From Bacillota bacterium (GTDB taxonomy: Bacteria > Bacillota > Clostridia > Lachnospirales > Bianqueaceae), in assembly GCA_017442535.1 (NCBI GenBank), contig JAFRZL010000033.1, positions 1-41,823 of the forward strand: a stretch of DNA of 41,823 nucleotides. Reading direction: 5' to 3'. The notes beneath the pieces were generated by a model. It saw only the letters and a program-made list of their open reading frames with translations. It was not told the origin of the DNA and searched no databases. The first letter of the stretch is position 1, and every line of letters starts with the position of its first letter. This document shows, piece after piece, positions 25,093-33,447 of the stretch. The position numbers and the translations under genes were made by a program.

Positions 25093-26364
25093 TCAAAGCA
25101 GAATATAGGCATCGCGCTCCGGGCCGACCGACACGTAGCGGACCTTGCATTCCATAGCTTTTTCGATAAAGCGGACATAATCCAGAGCTTCCCGCGGCAG
25201 ATCTTCGGCTTTGCGGCAGGCACTGATATCGCAATGCCACCCCGGCAGGGATGTATAGACGGGCTTGGCCTGATCCAGTTCGAGCCCTACGGGGAAATCC
25301 GTAAGCGCTCTGCCATTCAGTTCATAGCCGACGCAGACGGGGATCTCCTCCATGTAGGAGAGGACGTCCAGCTTGGTCAGCGCAAGCTCGTCCGCACCCT
25401 GCATGCGGGTACCGTAACGGCTTGCCAGCACATCGAAACCGCCCACCCGCCTGGGACGTCCGGTCGCGGCACCGTATTCATGCCCGGCCTGGCGCAGCGC
25501 TTCGGCCTCGGGTCCGAACATCTCACAGGTAAAAGGCCCCTCGCCGACGCAGGTGGAGTAAGCCTTGATGATACCGATCACCTTGTCCAGACGGTGATTC
25601 GGGATTCCTGCTCCGACAGGCGCATAAGCGGCAATGGTAGAGGAGGAAGAAGTATAGGGGTAGATGCCGAAATCGATATCACGCAGCGCACCGAGCTGCG
25701 CCTCAAACATGATATTCCTGCCGGCTTTGGCTGCCTGGTCCAGGTATAATCCGGTATCGCAGACAAAGTCGCTGAGCGGCGTAAAATACCGCTCCAGCCA
25801 TTCCAGCATGGCTTCTACACGGACCGGCTCGGCACCGTAGGCTTTTACCATCGTCAGATTCTTCCATTCGACGATGTCGGCCAGCTTGTCAGCAATCGCT
25901 TCCCGATGAAGCAGATCCCCCATGCGGATCGCTTTTTTCATATATTTGTCGCCGTATACATAGGCAATCCCACGGCGTGTGGAACCGAATTTCTTATCGG
26001 CCAGGCGGGATTCCTCCAGGCAGTCCTGATCTACATGGTAGGGCATGCAGACAATGGCCCGGTCGCTGATCTTGAGATTGTCAGGAGTGATCCGGATGCC
26101 GCCCCTGCGCAGGTTCTCGATTTCGCCGCAAAGGTGGTGCAGGTCGATAACCATGCCGTTTCCAAGGACATTCACGACGTTCTCATTAAAAATGCCGGAA
26201 GGAATCAGATTCAGGATAAAGGATCCTCTGTCATTGACCACCGTGTGTCCGGCATTATTGCCGCCTTGATAACGGACTACCACATCATAATCCTGACTGA
26301 GCAGATCGACCATACGGCCCTTGCCTTCGTCGCCCCAGTTGATGCCGGTAATTGCTGTCAGCAT
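25093..26364 (-). CDS. purA: Adenylosuccinate synthase
   Basis: The 423-residue enzyme joins IMP and aspartate using GTP to make adenylosuccinate. The start is the ATG at 26364, with AGAGGTG at 8-nt spacing; an in-frame GTG three codons earlier overlaps that site and is unlikely. Visible motifs are the nucleotide-binding INWGDEGKGR near residue 10, YQGGNNAGHTVV near 38 and GRPRRVGGFD near 293. The length is typical. It starts the purA-purB cluster, with its own consensus promoter and a leader of about 95 nt with a strong hairpin. Confidence 0.97.
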   Translation of the reverse strand: MLTAITGINWGDEGKGRMVDLLSQDYDVVVRYQGGNNAGHTVVNDRGSFILNLIPSGIFNENVVNVLGNGMVIDLHHLCGEIENLRRGGIRITPDNLKISDRAIVCMPYHVDQDCLEESRLADKKFGSTRRGIAYVYGDKYMKKAIRMGDLLHREAIADKLADIVEWKNLTMVKAYGAEPVRVEAMLEWLERYFTPLSDFVCDTGLYLDQAAKAGRNIMFEAQLGALRDIDFGIYPYTSSSSTIAAYAPVGAGIPNHRLDKVIGIIKAYSTCVGEGPFTCEMFGPEAEALRQAGHEYGAATGRPRRVGGFDVLASRYGTRMQGADELALTKLDVLSYMEEIPVCVGYELNGRALTDFPVGLELDQAKPVYTSLPGWHCDISACRKAEDLPREALDYVRFIEKAMECKVRYVSVGPERDAYILL

Positions 26365-26411
26365 AATTGTCACCTCTTTCTATTAGCCGGAAGAAGTAAA
26401 CCTTGACATAA

Positions 26412-26448
26412 ATTACGCCAGGCTGCAGTGCCTGCGGTCCGGCGTAAT
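26412..26448 (-). promoter_or_regulatory. Structured leader hairpin upstream of purA
   Basis: ATTACGCC and GGCGTAAT (8 bp) enclose a second small stem, AGGC with GCCT, around TGCAGT. It lies within the predicted purA 5' leader, beginning about 10 nt after the likely transcription start. No T-run follows, and purine-riboswitch core motifs were not seen. Confidence 0.5.
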
Positions 26449-26465
26449 ATCTCCATTCCTCTATG

Positions 26466-26494
26466 ATTATATCTGCTGTGAAAATGCTTGTCAA
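26466..26494 (-). promoter_or_regulatory. Consensus sigma-A promoter for purA
   Basis: On the minus strand TTGACA (26494-26489) and TATAAT (26471-26466) are 17 bp apart; both boxes are perfect. Confidence 0.9.
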
Positions 26495-26593
26495 GTTAAA
26501 AATACGACGGTTTAAGCATGTTTGGAATGCGCTGTTTTGGGCAGAATAGCAAGGGCCTGGAGCCGTTTCCGGAGCGCATAAAAAGGATTTATC

Positions 26594-26623
26594 TTGACAG
26601 AAGTGCGCCCGGGAGGGTATACT
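26594..26623 (+). promoter_or_regulatory. Sigma-A promoter for the GH63-like gene
   Basis: TTGACA at 26594-26599 and TATACT at 26618-26623, spacing 18 bp, lie 53 bp before the start. The 302-bp gap between this gene and purA holds only the two divergent promoters and the purA leader hairpin. Confidence 0.8.
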
Positions 26624-26675
26624 GTAACGGTAAGCAGCAGGCACCGTCGCGTGACCTGTTAGAGGAGGTGCCACC

Positions 26676-27911
26676 ATGTGGGATGAATTACAGCAGTATG
26701 TAAAGAATAATCTCTCCCGGATGCAGAGAGAGGCGGGAGGCATTCTGAAGTATCCGTATATTGTACCCGGTTCTGCCAATTATTCGGGAACGCTCTGGGA
26801 CTGGGATTCCTGGTGGACCTGTGTGGCGATGGGGCAGGCCGAGACGGATGAAGGCGAGGCCGGCCGGTACCTTCCCTACGAGCAGGGATGCGTATTGAAT
26901 TTTCTGGATCATATGGACGCGTCCGGCAAGATCCCGATCACGCTGTCCAACTCGCATTTTTATCCGGAACGGGAGGCTGATTACTGCGGCCGCAACAACC
27001 ATAAGCCCTGCCTCGCGCAGCATGCGGCCTTTATTACACGTAAATGCGGCGATCTGGAGTGGATCCGTCCGCACCTGCAGGAGCTTGAGACCTTTGCTGG
27101 CTGGTTCCTGATCCACGCGACCCATGCGGAGACCGGGCTTGCCTATTGGGAGAATGATTTCGCGGTAGGAGTCGATAACGAGCCGGTCGTCTATTTCAGA
27201 CCTGCCGCGAGCAGCGGGGCCCTGTATCTGAACTGCCTGCTGTACCGCGAAGAACTGGCGCTGGCCTGGCTCCTCGAGGAGGCCGGTGAGACGGAGAGGG
27301 CCGCACGGTGGAGGAAGATCGCCGGGGAGCTGGCGGAAGCCGTCCGCACACACTGCTGGGATGACCGTGACCACAGTTTTTATTCCGTTGATCTGAATCT
27401 GCTGCCGGTTCATCCTGACCAGTGGCTGCATCACGAAGAGCCGCGTTTCTGGCCGTGTCTGCTGATGCGGTACGATACATGGACCAATTTCCTGCCTCTC
27501 TGGGCGGGCATTGCGACACCCGAACAGGCCGGGATGATGCTGAAACATCTGCAGGACCCGGCACGCTTTATGGGGAAATACGGTGTACGCACGCTTTCTG
27601 CCGGAGAGAAAATGTACAATCTGCGTGCGACCAATAATCCGTCCAACTGGCTCGGGCCTGTTTGGGGCATATCCAATTACATGGTTTTCCGCGGACTGGT
27701 GCGGTATGGTCTTGACGGTGCGGCAGAAGATCTGGCGCGCAGGACCGCGGATCTGCTGCAGCGGGATATCGAGACGACCGGGACCCTGCACGAATTCTAT
27801 GACCCCGATACCGGTACAGGCATCCGTACCCCGGATTTCCAGAACTGGAACTGTCTGGTGCTGAACATGATCGCGTGGCTGGAGGGCAGGGAGTGCACGG
27901 AGGAGTACTAA
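26676..27911 (+). CDS. GH63/trehalase-like (alpha/alpha)6 glycosidase
   Basis: The 411-residue protein has the barrel motifs of GH63-type glycosidases: GTLWDWDSWWT near residue 38, the acid-containing GVDNEP (Asp167), NPSNWLGPVWGISNYM near 310 and LHEFYDPDTGTGI with Glu373. Asp167 and Glu373 are my candidates for general acid and base by position. Bacterial relatives include mannosylglycerate hydrolase and other short GH63-like enzymes. No signal peptide is seen, so it acts in the cytoplasm, probably on an imported or internal disaccharide or glycoside. The start is preceded by AGAGGAGGTG. Monocistronic by position; substrate unknown. Confidence 0.88.
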   Translation: MWDELQQYVKNNLSRMQREAGGILKYPYIVPGSANYSGTLWDWDSWWTCVAMGQAETDEGEAGRYLPYEQGCVLNFLDHMDASGKIPITLSNSHFYPEREADYCGRNNHKPCLAQHAAFITRKCGDLEWIRPHLQELETFAGWFLIHATHAETGLAYWENDFAVGVDNEPVVYFRPAASSGALYLNCLLYREELALAWLLEEAGETERAARWRKIAGELAEAVRTHCWDDRDHSFYSVDLNLLPVHPDQWLHHEEPRFWPCLLMRYDTWTNFLPLWAGIATPEQAGMMLKHLQDPARFMGKYGVRTLSAGEKMYNLRATNNPSNWLGPVWGISNYMVFRGLVRYGLDGAAEDLARRTADLLQRDIETTGTLHEFYDPDTGTGIRTPDFQNWNCLVLNMIAWLEGRECTEEY

Positions 27912-27924
27912 GGCTTTTCCAAGC

Positions 27925-27953
27925 TTGACACACCGGGCCGTCTCTGATAAAAT
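27925..27953 (+). promoter_or_regulatory. Sigma-A promoter for the S1-domain gene
   Basis: TTGACA at 27925-27930 and TAAAAT at 27948-27953, spacing 17 bp, lie 33 bp before the start. Confidence 0.75.
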
Positions 27954-27985
27954 ACAGTTATTCATAAACAAAGGAGTATATACTG

Positions 27986-29155
27986 ATGGATGAGAATTTC
28001 TCGATGGAGGATTTTGAAAAGTATCTGGACCAGTCTTTCAGAAAGGTCTATAACGGTGATATCGTGACCGGCCGAATCATGGCCAAGGATGATCAGGCGC
28101 TTGTCGTGGATGTCGGTGCCGATATGGACGGCATTGTTCCGGTTGAGGAGCTTCTGTATGACGGCGAGTCCCTGGACCAGTATCAGGTAGGCGATAATAT
28201 CACTTGCACCGTTAAATTCGTTAATTCCCGCGAGGGCCAGATCATGCTGTCCAAGAAGCAGGCGGATGCCATGACCATCTGGACGCGGCTGCAGCAGATC
28301 AAGGATGAGGGCGGCACCGTAGATGTCAAAGTCAAGCGTGTCGTTAACGGCGGCCTTAGGATCGGCTGGGAGACCATCGAGGGCTTTATGCCCGCCTCCC
28401 AGATCAGTCTGGAGCACGTGGATGATCTGAATGCCTATGTGGGCCAGACGCTGACGGCCATGATCATGGACGTTAAGGAGGACAAAAAGGATCTCGTGGT
28501 CAGCCGCAAGCTCCTGGAGCGCCGCGAGGCGGACGAGGCCCGTAAGAGCGTTTACGGAGAGCTGAAGCGTGGGCAGACGATTACGGGTAAAGTTGTGCGG
28601 ATCGCGAATTTCGGTGCTTTTGTTGAGGTCGCGCCCCATGTGGACGGACTGGTCCACGTCAGCGACATGTCCTGGAGCCGCGTGAAGAACCCTGCGGACG
28701 TCGTCAGTGTAGGGGATATCGTGACGGTGACGGTTATGGACATCGATTCCGAACGCCAGAGGATTTCGCTAAGCCTGCGCGATGTGGACGCCGATCCCTG
28801 GCAGAACCTCCGGATCCGCGCGGACCAGGTCGTGGAAGGAACCGTAACGCGTGTTATCCCGAGCGGCGCTTTTGTGGAAGTAGCGCCCGGCGTTGAAGGA
28901 TATGTGCATGTCTCCCGGATCTCCGAGAAGCGGATCGGAAATGCAATGGAAGCGCTGCAGCCCGGGCAGACGGTTACGGCCAAGGTGCTCACAGTGGATC
29001 CCGCGGAAAAGCGGATCTCGCTGAGCATCAGGGATGCCGCTACGGATGCAGCGGCCGCCGAGGACCGTGCGATCTATCAGCAGCATCGTGCAGATAATCA
29101 GGAGATCAGTACCAGTCTGGGCGATCTGCTGAGACCCTTCCACACGCAACAATAA
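27986..29155 (+). CDS. S1-domain RNA-binding protein (ribosomal protein S1-like)
   Basis: The 389-residue protein consists of four S1 domains, at about residues 17-87, 103-170, 188-258 and 274-345, each starting with a pattern such as GDIVTGRIM, GQTITGKVVRIANFGAFVEV or EGTVTRVIPSGAFVEV. Domains 3 and 4 match the consensus best (VDGLVHVSDMSW, VEGYVHVSRISE). This is the four-domain S1 form found in Bacillota; it is not fused to IspH as in some Clostridia. It binds RNA and may act on the ribosome or in mRNA handling. AAAGGAG precedes the ATG. Confidence 0.92.
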   Translation: MDENFSMEDFEKYLDQSFRKVYNGDIVTGRIMAKDDQALVVDVGADMDGIVPVEELLYDGESLDQYQVGDNITCTVKFVNSREGQIMLSKKQADAMTIWTRLQQIKDEGGTVDVKVKRVVNGGLRIGWETIEGFMPASQISLEHVDDLNAYVGQTLTAMIMDVKEDKKDLVVSRKLLERREADEARKSVYGELKRGQTITGKVVRIANFGAFVEVAPHVDGLVHVSDMSWSRVKNPADVVSVGDIVTVTVMDIDSERQRISLSLRDVDADPWQNLRIRADQVVEGTVTRVIPSGAFVEVAPGVEGYVHVSRISEKRIGNAMEALQPGQTVTAKVLTVDPAEKRISLSIRDAATDAAAAEDRAIYQQHRADNQEISTSLGDLLRPFHTQQ

Positions 29156-29170
29156 CGGATCATCAGATTA

Positions 29171-29199
29171 GGCCGGCGCCGGCAGAGGCGCCGGCCGTT
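29171..29199 (+). terminator. Terminator after the S1-domain gene
   Basis: GGCCGGCGCC (29171-29180) pairs perfectly with GGCGCCGGCC (29187-29196) over GGCAGA, followed by GTTTA. The stem is strong, the T-run short. Confidence 0.7.
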
Positions 29200-29217
29200 T
29201 ATGTTGAGCGCCAAAAG

Positions 29218-29489
29218 CTATGCACGTGCATAGGGAATCCACGCAAACGCTATGCACGTGCAAAAGGATTTCCATTAAACACTATGCACGTGCATAGAGA
29301 ATTCCCGTAAAAGCTATGCACGTGCATAGGGAATCCCCGCAAAAGCTATGCACGTGCATAGGGAATCCCCGTAAAAGCTATGCACGTGCATAGGGAATCC
29401 CCGCAAAAGCTATGCACGTGCATAGAGAATCCCCGCAAAAGCTATGCACGTGCATAGTGAATCCCCTTAAACCCTATGCACGTGCATAG
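29218..29489. repeat. Array of nine 16-bp palindromes at exact 32-bp period
   Basis: CTATGCACGTGCATAG starts at 29218, 29250, 29282, 29314, 29346, 29378, 29410, 29442 and 29474. All copies are perfect except the second, whose right end reads TGCAAAAG. Spacers are 16 bp, near GGAATCCCCGCAAAAG, with a few substitutions and no indels. A 32-bp step is close to three DNA turns, so all centres face the same side of the helix. The array starts after the S1-gene terminator and ends about 47 bp before the -35 of the next promoter. Spacers are not unique, so it is not a CRISPR array. Confidence 0.97.
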
Positions 29490-29536
29490 CGATTAATTAC
29501 ATATTCCCCGAACTCCCCCTCCGGTACTGATTTTGA

Positions 29537-29565
29537 TTGACGTAATCCGCGACTTATGATACAAT
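29537..29565 (+). promoter_or_regulatory. Sigma-A promoter for the membrane hydrolase gene
   Basis: TTGACG at 29537-29542 and TACAAT at 29560-29565, spacing 17 bp, lie 49 bp before the start at 29615. Confidence 0.8.
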
Positions 29566-29614
29566 AAAAGTAACTAAAACGTGTATTATATTAACATTGA
29601 AGGGAGATTGGCTT

Positions 29615-31597
29615 ATGAAACGGTTTTCTTTTAAGTCGATGATCTTATGCATTCTGCTGATCGCCGGCGTATTTGTCTGTCTGTTTTTCGCGGACAGGAT
29701 CCAGCGGGATAACGGCAGGATCGAGGTCAGTGAGGGTGTGATCGAATCGGAGGCGGGTGATCTTGCTTACAAGATGTATACGCCAAAAGGAGTTACAAAT
29801 GCGCCGGGCGTTTTGCTGCTGCATGGTTATCAGAATGACCACGAGACCTGTGCGGCCTATGCCATCGAGCTTGCACGGCGCGGGGTAGTGGTGCTTGCGA
29901 TTGATGAGTACGGTCACGGCAACACGGAGCCCGGACTGCTTTGCCGCGGCTATGTCAATCACCGAGTCAAAGTCAATTTCGGTGAAGACAGCGAGGCGGA
30001 GAAGACTTTTGTCTCGGTCGGAGGGCCGACGCGCTTTAAGATCATGATGAACTTCTCGAATCTGAGTTTCTTCGATGAGCATTATTCAAAGGATGCGGAT
30101 GGCAACGCGATCACGGACAGTTCATGCGGGGGCATTGCGGCGTACGCGTATCTGGCCTCGCTTCCCAACGTGGACAGGACCCGGCTCGGGCTTTCCGGTC
30201 ACTCGATGGGGACATGGTCCAGCTGGTCGGTCGCGGCAGCTTATTCGGGCACTGAAATCGAGCCCAAAGCCACCGTCCTGCAGTGCGGCGAGCTTTTCCG
30301 CGACAGCGCCTATGACAGTGACGGGATCCATTTCAACAATGTGCTTCTGCTGCAGGCCAAATGGGATGAATTCAGCTATTTCCGCGATTACAAGAATGTG
30401 GTGAATGATGAATTGCTGCGCTCCGCCCTGAGGACCGAATTCCTGGGGACAACGGCTGACAAAGCCGCGTGGAACACGACTTTCGGCAGTTTCGCAGACG
30501 GGAGCGCCAGAAGGATGGAGCTTCTGTATACCAACCACCGTCTGACCACGCATAATGAAAAAGGTCTGGCCGTCGCGCTGGACTGGTTCGCGGATGCTCT
30601 TGGCTACAAGAATCCGATCGCGTCCTCCGACCAGACCGCGATGAACAAGGAATGGCTGGTGCTTGCTGCAATGCTGCTCGCGCTGCTTTCGCTGCTGCCG
30701 CTGTTTGAAATGCTCGAGAGCATCCCCTTCTTCGCAAAGGGTTCTCAGCCGCTGCCTCCCAAAGAAGACCTCAAGAAAGGCTGGAAATGGTGGAAAGGGG
30801 CCATCATCACCATGCTGATCGCCGGCCTGACCTATCCCTTTATGACGCAGCTGGGGCATGGTCTGCTGCCTCTTCCGGAAAACATCTTCCGCATGACGGT
30901 CGGCAATGGTTTTGTCAGCTGGTACGGGCTGCTGATCATCATTATGATCATTACGACGGCTATCAGCCTCCGCGGCATGAAGAATGCCCACCTTGGGGGC
31001 CGCTGGCACCGTGTGGGTCTCGGCAGTATGAACAAACCTGGCCTTTCATGGGGGAATTTCTTCCGGTCCTTCCTGAGGGTCATCGTGATGCTGGCATTCC
31101 TCTATCTGATCGTCTATCTCGCAGGGCTGTTCTTTAAGCTGGATCTGCGCTTTATCTGGCCTTTCTTCCGCACCTTCAATCTGATGAGGCTCGGACAGTT
31201 CGCCATTTATTACCCGATATTTGCCCTGTTCTTTATCCTGAACAATTCCAAGATCATGGCTTCCATGCGGACCGAGTCTGCGTATAAAAAAGGCTTCTTC
31301 GGCTTCATGGGTTCCTGGCTGTCCAACATACTGCTGATGGTCGGCGGTGTACTGCTGATCGTTCTGATCGAGTACATTCCGTTCTTTATGGATCTCGGGC
31401 CCGGGGCGGACCTGCTCTTCAGCTCGACATTCGGAGGTCCGTTCATGTCGCTGCTGATCCTCTTTGTGCCACAGGTGGTGGTATTCAGCATCTTCTGCAC
31501 CTACTATTACCGGAGGACCGGCAATGTCTATACCGGGGCACTGCTTGTATCGGCGCTCGCGGCCTGGATCGTCACCGGAGGCTCATCCTTCCTGTAA
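29615..31597 (+). CDS. Alpha/beta hydrolase fused to a multi-pass membrane domain
   Basis: The 660-residue protein begins at the ATG at 29615, following AAGGGAG; an upstream in-frame start overlaps that site. An N-terminal membrane anchor (about residues 6-25) leads to an extracellular alpha/beta hydrolase domain: VLLLHGYQNDHET oxyanion region, AIDEYGHGNTEPG, and the nucleophile elbow SGHSMG with Ser197. From about residue 350 there is a C-terminal part with about seven hydrophobic helices. The domain order suggests a surface esterase or peptidase with a membrane module of unknown role. The gene has its own promoter directly after the palindrome array and ends at a terminator shared with the convergent DUF4139 gene. 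Confidence 0.88.
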   Translation: MKRFSFKSMILCILLIAGVFVCLFFADRIQRDNGRIEVSEGVIESEAGDLAYKMYTPKGVTNAPGVLLLHGYQNDHETCAAYAIELARRGVVVLAIDEYGHGNTEPGLLCRGYVNHRVKVNFGEDSEAEKTFVSVGGPTRFKIMMNFSNLSFFDEHYSKDADGNAITDSSCGGIAAYAYLASLPNVDRTRLGLSGHSMGTWSSWSVAAAYSGTEIEPKATVLQCGELFRDSAYDSDGIHFNNVLLLQAKWDEFSYFRDYKNVVNDELLRSALRTEFLGTTADKAAWNTTFGSFADGSARRMELLYTNHRLTTHNEKGLAVALDWFADALGYKNPIASSDQTAMNKEWLVLAAMLLALLSLLPLFEMLESIPFFAKGSQPLPPKEDLKKGWKWWKGAIITMLIAGLTYPFMTQLGHGLLPLPENIFRMTVGNGFVSWYGLLIIIMIITTAISLRGMKNAHLGGRWHRVGLGSMNKPGLSWGNFFRSFLRVIVMLAFLYLIVYLAGLFFKLDLRFIWPFFRTFNLMRLGQFAIYYPIFALFFILNNSKIMASMRTESAYKKGFFGFMGSWLSNILLMVGGVLLIVLIEYIPFFMDLGPGADLLFSSTFGGPFMSLLILFVPQVVVFSIFCTYYYRRTGNVYTGALLVSALAAWIVTGGSSFL

Positions 31598-31617
31598 GGC
31601 ATATAAGGATAAGAAAA

Positions 31618-31647
31618 ACGGCCCTTCCCCGTATGGGGGAGGGCCGT
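31618..31647 (-). terminator. Terminator for the DUF4139 gene
   Basis: ACGGCCCTTCCCC (31618-31630) pairs with GGGGGAGGGCCGT (31635-31647), one G-U, loop GTAT. On the minus strand the stem is followed by TTTTTC, so it serves mainly that direction. Confidence 0.8.
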
Positions 31648-31663
31648 CCCGGTTTGAAATGGA

Positions 31664-33172
31664 TCATCGCTCCTGTGTCACTTTATCCTTAGGCCAGGAC
31701 ACATTGTACGCGAGCGTCAGGGTCTTGCTTTCGCTCGGGGCGAGTTTGAAGTCCCAGTGCATCAGGCCGGTGTCCTTATCGTATTCCGCACCGGAGAGCT
31801 GGACCGGTTCAACATTGATCGACTTCTCATCGGAGATCGGGATCTGATCGGTGAGCGTGACGGATACTTCCTTCTCTTTACGAGAAGTGATGACGATCTC
31901 GTATTCGTACTCGGTCTTCTTCTGGCCTTTCAGGAGAAGCTGGGAGGTATGACGCTTTTTCTGCGTGCGTTTGACCTTCATGGTCTCATCGACACCGAGG
32001 GAAAGATCATATTTATCCTTGGTCATGTCGGGCTCCAGAATCACATTGCCGGCAAATGCGCCCTTCAGATAGACGGAAGCCGGGGTGCCCTGCATCTCTT
32101 CCAGATCGGAAGTATTGACCTCGGCCGCTAGGTAGACTTCATCGGAGAGCTTGGGAACGGCGGCGGAATGATAGCGGCAGGTGAGCTCGTCCGTCCGGAT
32201 ATCACAGAGGATTTCCTGACCATTCAGAATATCCCAGCGGCCGGTCAGATCGTATTCCGTCATGGTTTCGTTTTTGACCGCGGCACCGCTTCCGGCCAAG
32301 ACCGCGTTCATCGCCTGTGGAGCTTCCATTATGGTTTCCTCGGCATCGGCCATCGCAAAGTCTTCATCCGCGACAGCCATCTTGGCATTCATCATCATGC
32401 CGGAAACGGGCACGGAAAAACGCGCCTTGCGGATCGGCTCATAAAAACCGATATGGGAAGGAAGCATCTCGGGAATCGTCCCGGAGATCGAAGGATTACC
32501 GGTAAAAAGCTTCAGTGTCACATCTTTCCAGTCTTCCTTGGTATGCTGCGAGATCTGAGCGCGCATACGGAGCTTGAGCGCATCCGTACCGTCCTCGGCA
32601 TGGATCTCGTAGACCGGATTCCAGTAGGCGTTGAAATCGCGATACGTGATCTCAATCGGATATTCGCCCTCTTCGGCGGCGGTGAGCTCTGCGACGACGT
32701 GGGGCAGAGAAGCTTTCTCGGCCGCAACGCGGTATTCTTCTTCTAAAGCCTTGCGCTCATCGGTGAGCTTGGCGATCTCCTGACTGATTGCATCGAGCCG
32801 CTCGGGAAGCCGCTCCAGATAACCGGTCATTTCCTCTATGGAAAGGGATTCTTTCTGCGAGAAATCGGCGTTGGATTCCCAGAGGGAGGCCAGCTTCTCA
32901 CGGTTCGCGAGGAGTCTTTTTACATGAGCGACTTTCTGCGCGAGATCCTTTAAGATCTCTTTCTGCTGTTCTTTGGTCGGGTGCTCGATCTGAACATTCG
33001 ATCCGGAAACTCCCGCCGGCACACTTAACCGGAGCGAGCTTTCGTCCACGGAGGCACTTAAGCCTTCCAGCCGGATCTGTTGTGGGCCTTTTGCGAGTCT
33101 GATCCTGCCCGTCCTCTTAATCACACAGCCGTTACGATAAACGGATGCGGATGTCAAAACTGTATCTGCCAT
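31664..33172 (-). CDS. DUF4139 domain-containing protein (MuiA-like)
   Basis: The 502-residue protein has the typical layout: an N-terminal DUF4140 region (MADTVLTSASVYRNGCVIKR, with ALxxASVYRxGAxVxR-type start), a coiled-coil of about 75-155 rich in Glu, Lys and Leu, and a C-terminal DUF4139 beta region (YEYEIVITSRKEKEVSVTL, LTDQIPISDEKSI, about 375-495). Related proteins are annotated as mucoidy inhibitor MuiA; biochemical function is unknown. There is no signal peptide here, so it is probably cytoplasmic. GGGAGG precedes the ATG at 33172. Expression probably comes from an extended -10 promoter at 33248-33256. Confidence 0.88.
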   Translation of the reverse strand: MADTVLTSASVYRNGCVIKRTGRIRLAKGPQQIRLEGLSASVDESSLRLSVPAGVSGSNVQIEHPTKEQQKEILKDLAQKVAHVKRLLANREKLASLWESNADFSQKESLSIEEMTGYLERLPERLDAISQEIAKLTDERKALEEEYRVAAEKASLPHVVAELTAAEEGEYPIEITYRDFNAYWNPVYEIHAEDGTDALKLRMRAQISQHTKEDWKDVTLKLFTGNPSISGTIPEMLPSHIGFYEPIRKARFSVPVSGMMMNAKMAVADEDFAMADAEETIMEAPQAMNAVLAGSGAAVKNETMTEYDLTGRWDILNGQEILCDIRTDELTCRYHSAAVPKLSDEVYLAAEVNTSDLEEMQGTPASVYLKGAFAGNVILEPDMTKDKYDLSLGVDETMKVKRTQKKRHTSQLLLKGQKKTEYEYEIVITSRKEKEVSVTLTDQIPISDEKSINVEPVQLSGAEYDKDTGLMHWDFKLAPSESKTLTLAYNVSWPKDKVTQER

Positions 33173-33210
33173 TATATTACCTCCCGTTCGTGTTTGAATC
33201 TGGCCGATGG

Positions 33211-33233
33211 GACCGGCGGATGATCTGCCGGTC
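33211..33233 (-). promoter_or_regulatory. Palindrome in the DUF4139 leader
   Basis: GACCGGC (33211-33217) and GCCGGTC (33227-33233) are a perfect 7-bp inverted repeat; 23 bp are almost fully palindromic. It lies just downstream of the predicted DUF4139 start point, where it could be an operator or an RNA hairpin. Confidence 0.5.
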
Positions 33234-33247
33234 GGGTTTACGTGTTT

Positions 33248-33256
33248 ATTATACCA
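33248..33256 (-). promoter_or_regulatory. Probable extended -10 promoter for the DUF4139 gene
   Basis: The minus strand reads TGGTATAAT, a perfect extended -10. The -35 is poor (TTCCAC at 17 bp). It lies about 75 bp upstream of the start codon. Confidence 0.5.
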
Positions 33257-33334
33257 TATTTCCGCTCTTCGTGGAACGGTTTAGCCAAAGAATCCGTGTT
33301 TTTTTCGCTCTGCGGGATGATTGAGGGAATCTGC

Positions 33335-33356
33335 AGAGCCTACTGCTCTTTTTTTT
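33335..33356 (+). terminator. T-tailed hairpin upstream of the yceD promoter
   Basis: AGAGC (33335-33339) pairs with GCTCT (33345-33349) over CTACT, followed by seven T. The 5' arm can instead pair with GCTCTGC at 33307-33313 via GCAGAGC (33333-33339). No plus-strand gene precedes it, so its transcript is unidentified. Confidence 0.5.
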
Positions 33357-33389
33357 GGCATAAAAACTTGAAACTTCTGAAAAAAGTTG

Positions 33390-33418
33390 TTGACAAACCC
33401 GGATTAAACAAGTATAAT
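33390..33418 (+). promoter_or_regulatory. Consensus sigma-A promoter for yceD-rpmF
   Basis: TTGACA at 33390-33395 and TATAAT at 33413-33418, spacing 17 bp, lie 30 bp before the yceD start. Confidence 0.92.
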
Positions 33419-33447
33419 ACATAAGTGGCTCGAGGAGGAGGTTTATT

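Noticed and set aside
26412..26448. Purine riboswitch before purA
   Set aside because: The conserved loop and junction sequences of the purine aptamer are not visible and no expression platform follows.
29218..29489. CRISPR array
   Set aside because: The 16-bp palindrome and 16-bp spacer are both conserved, the spacers are not unique, repeats are too short and no cas genes are near.
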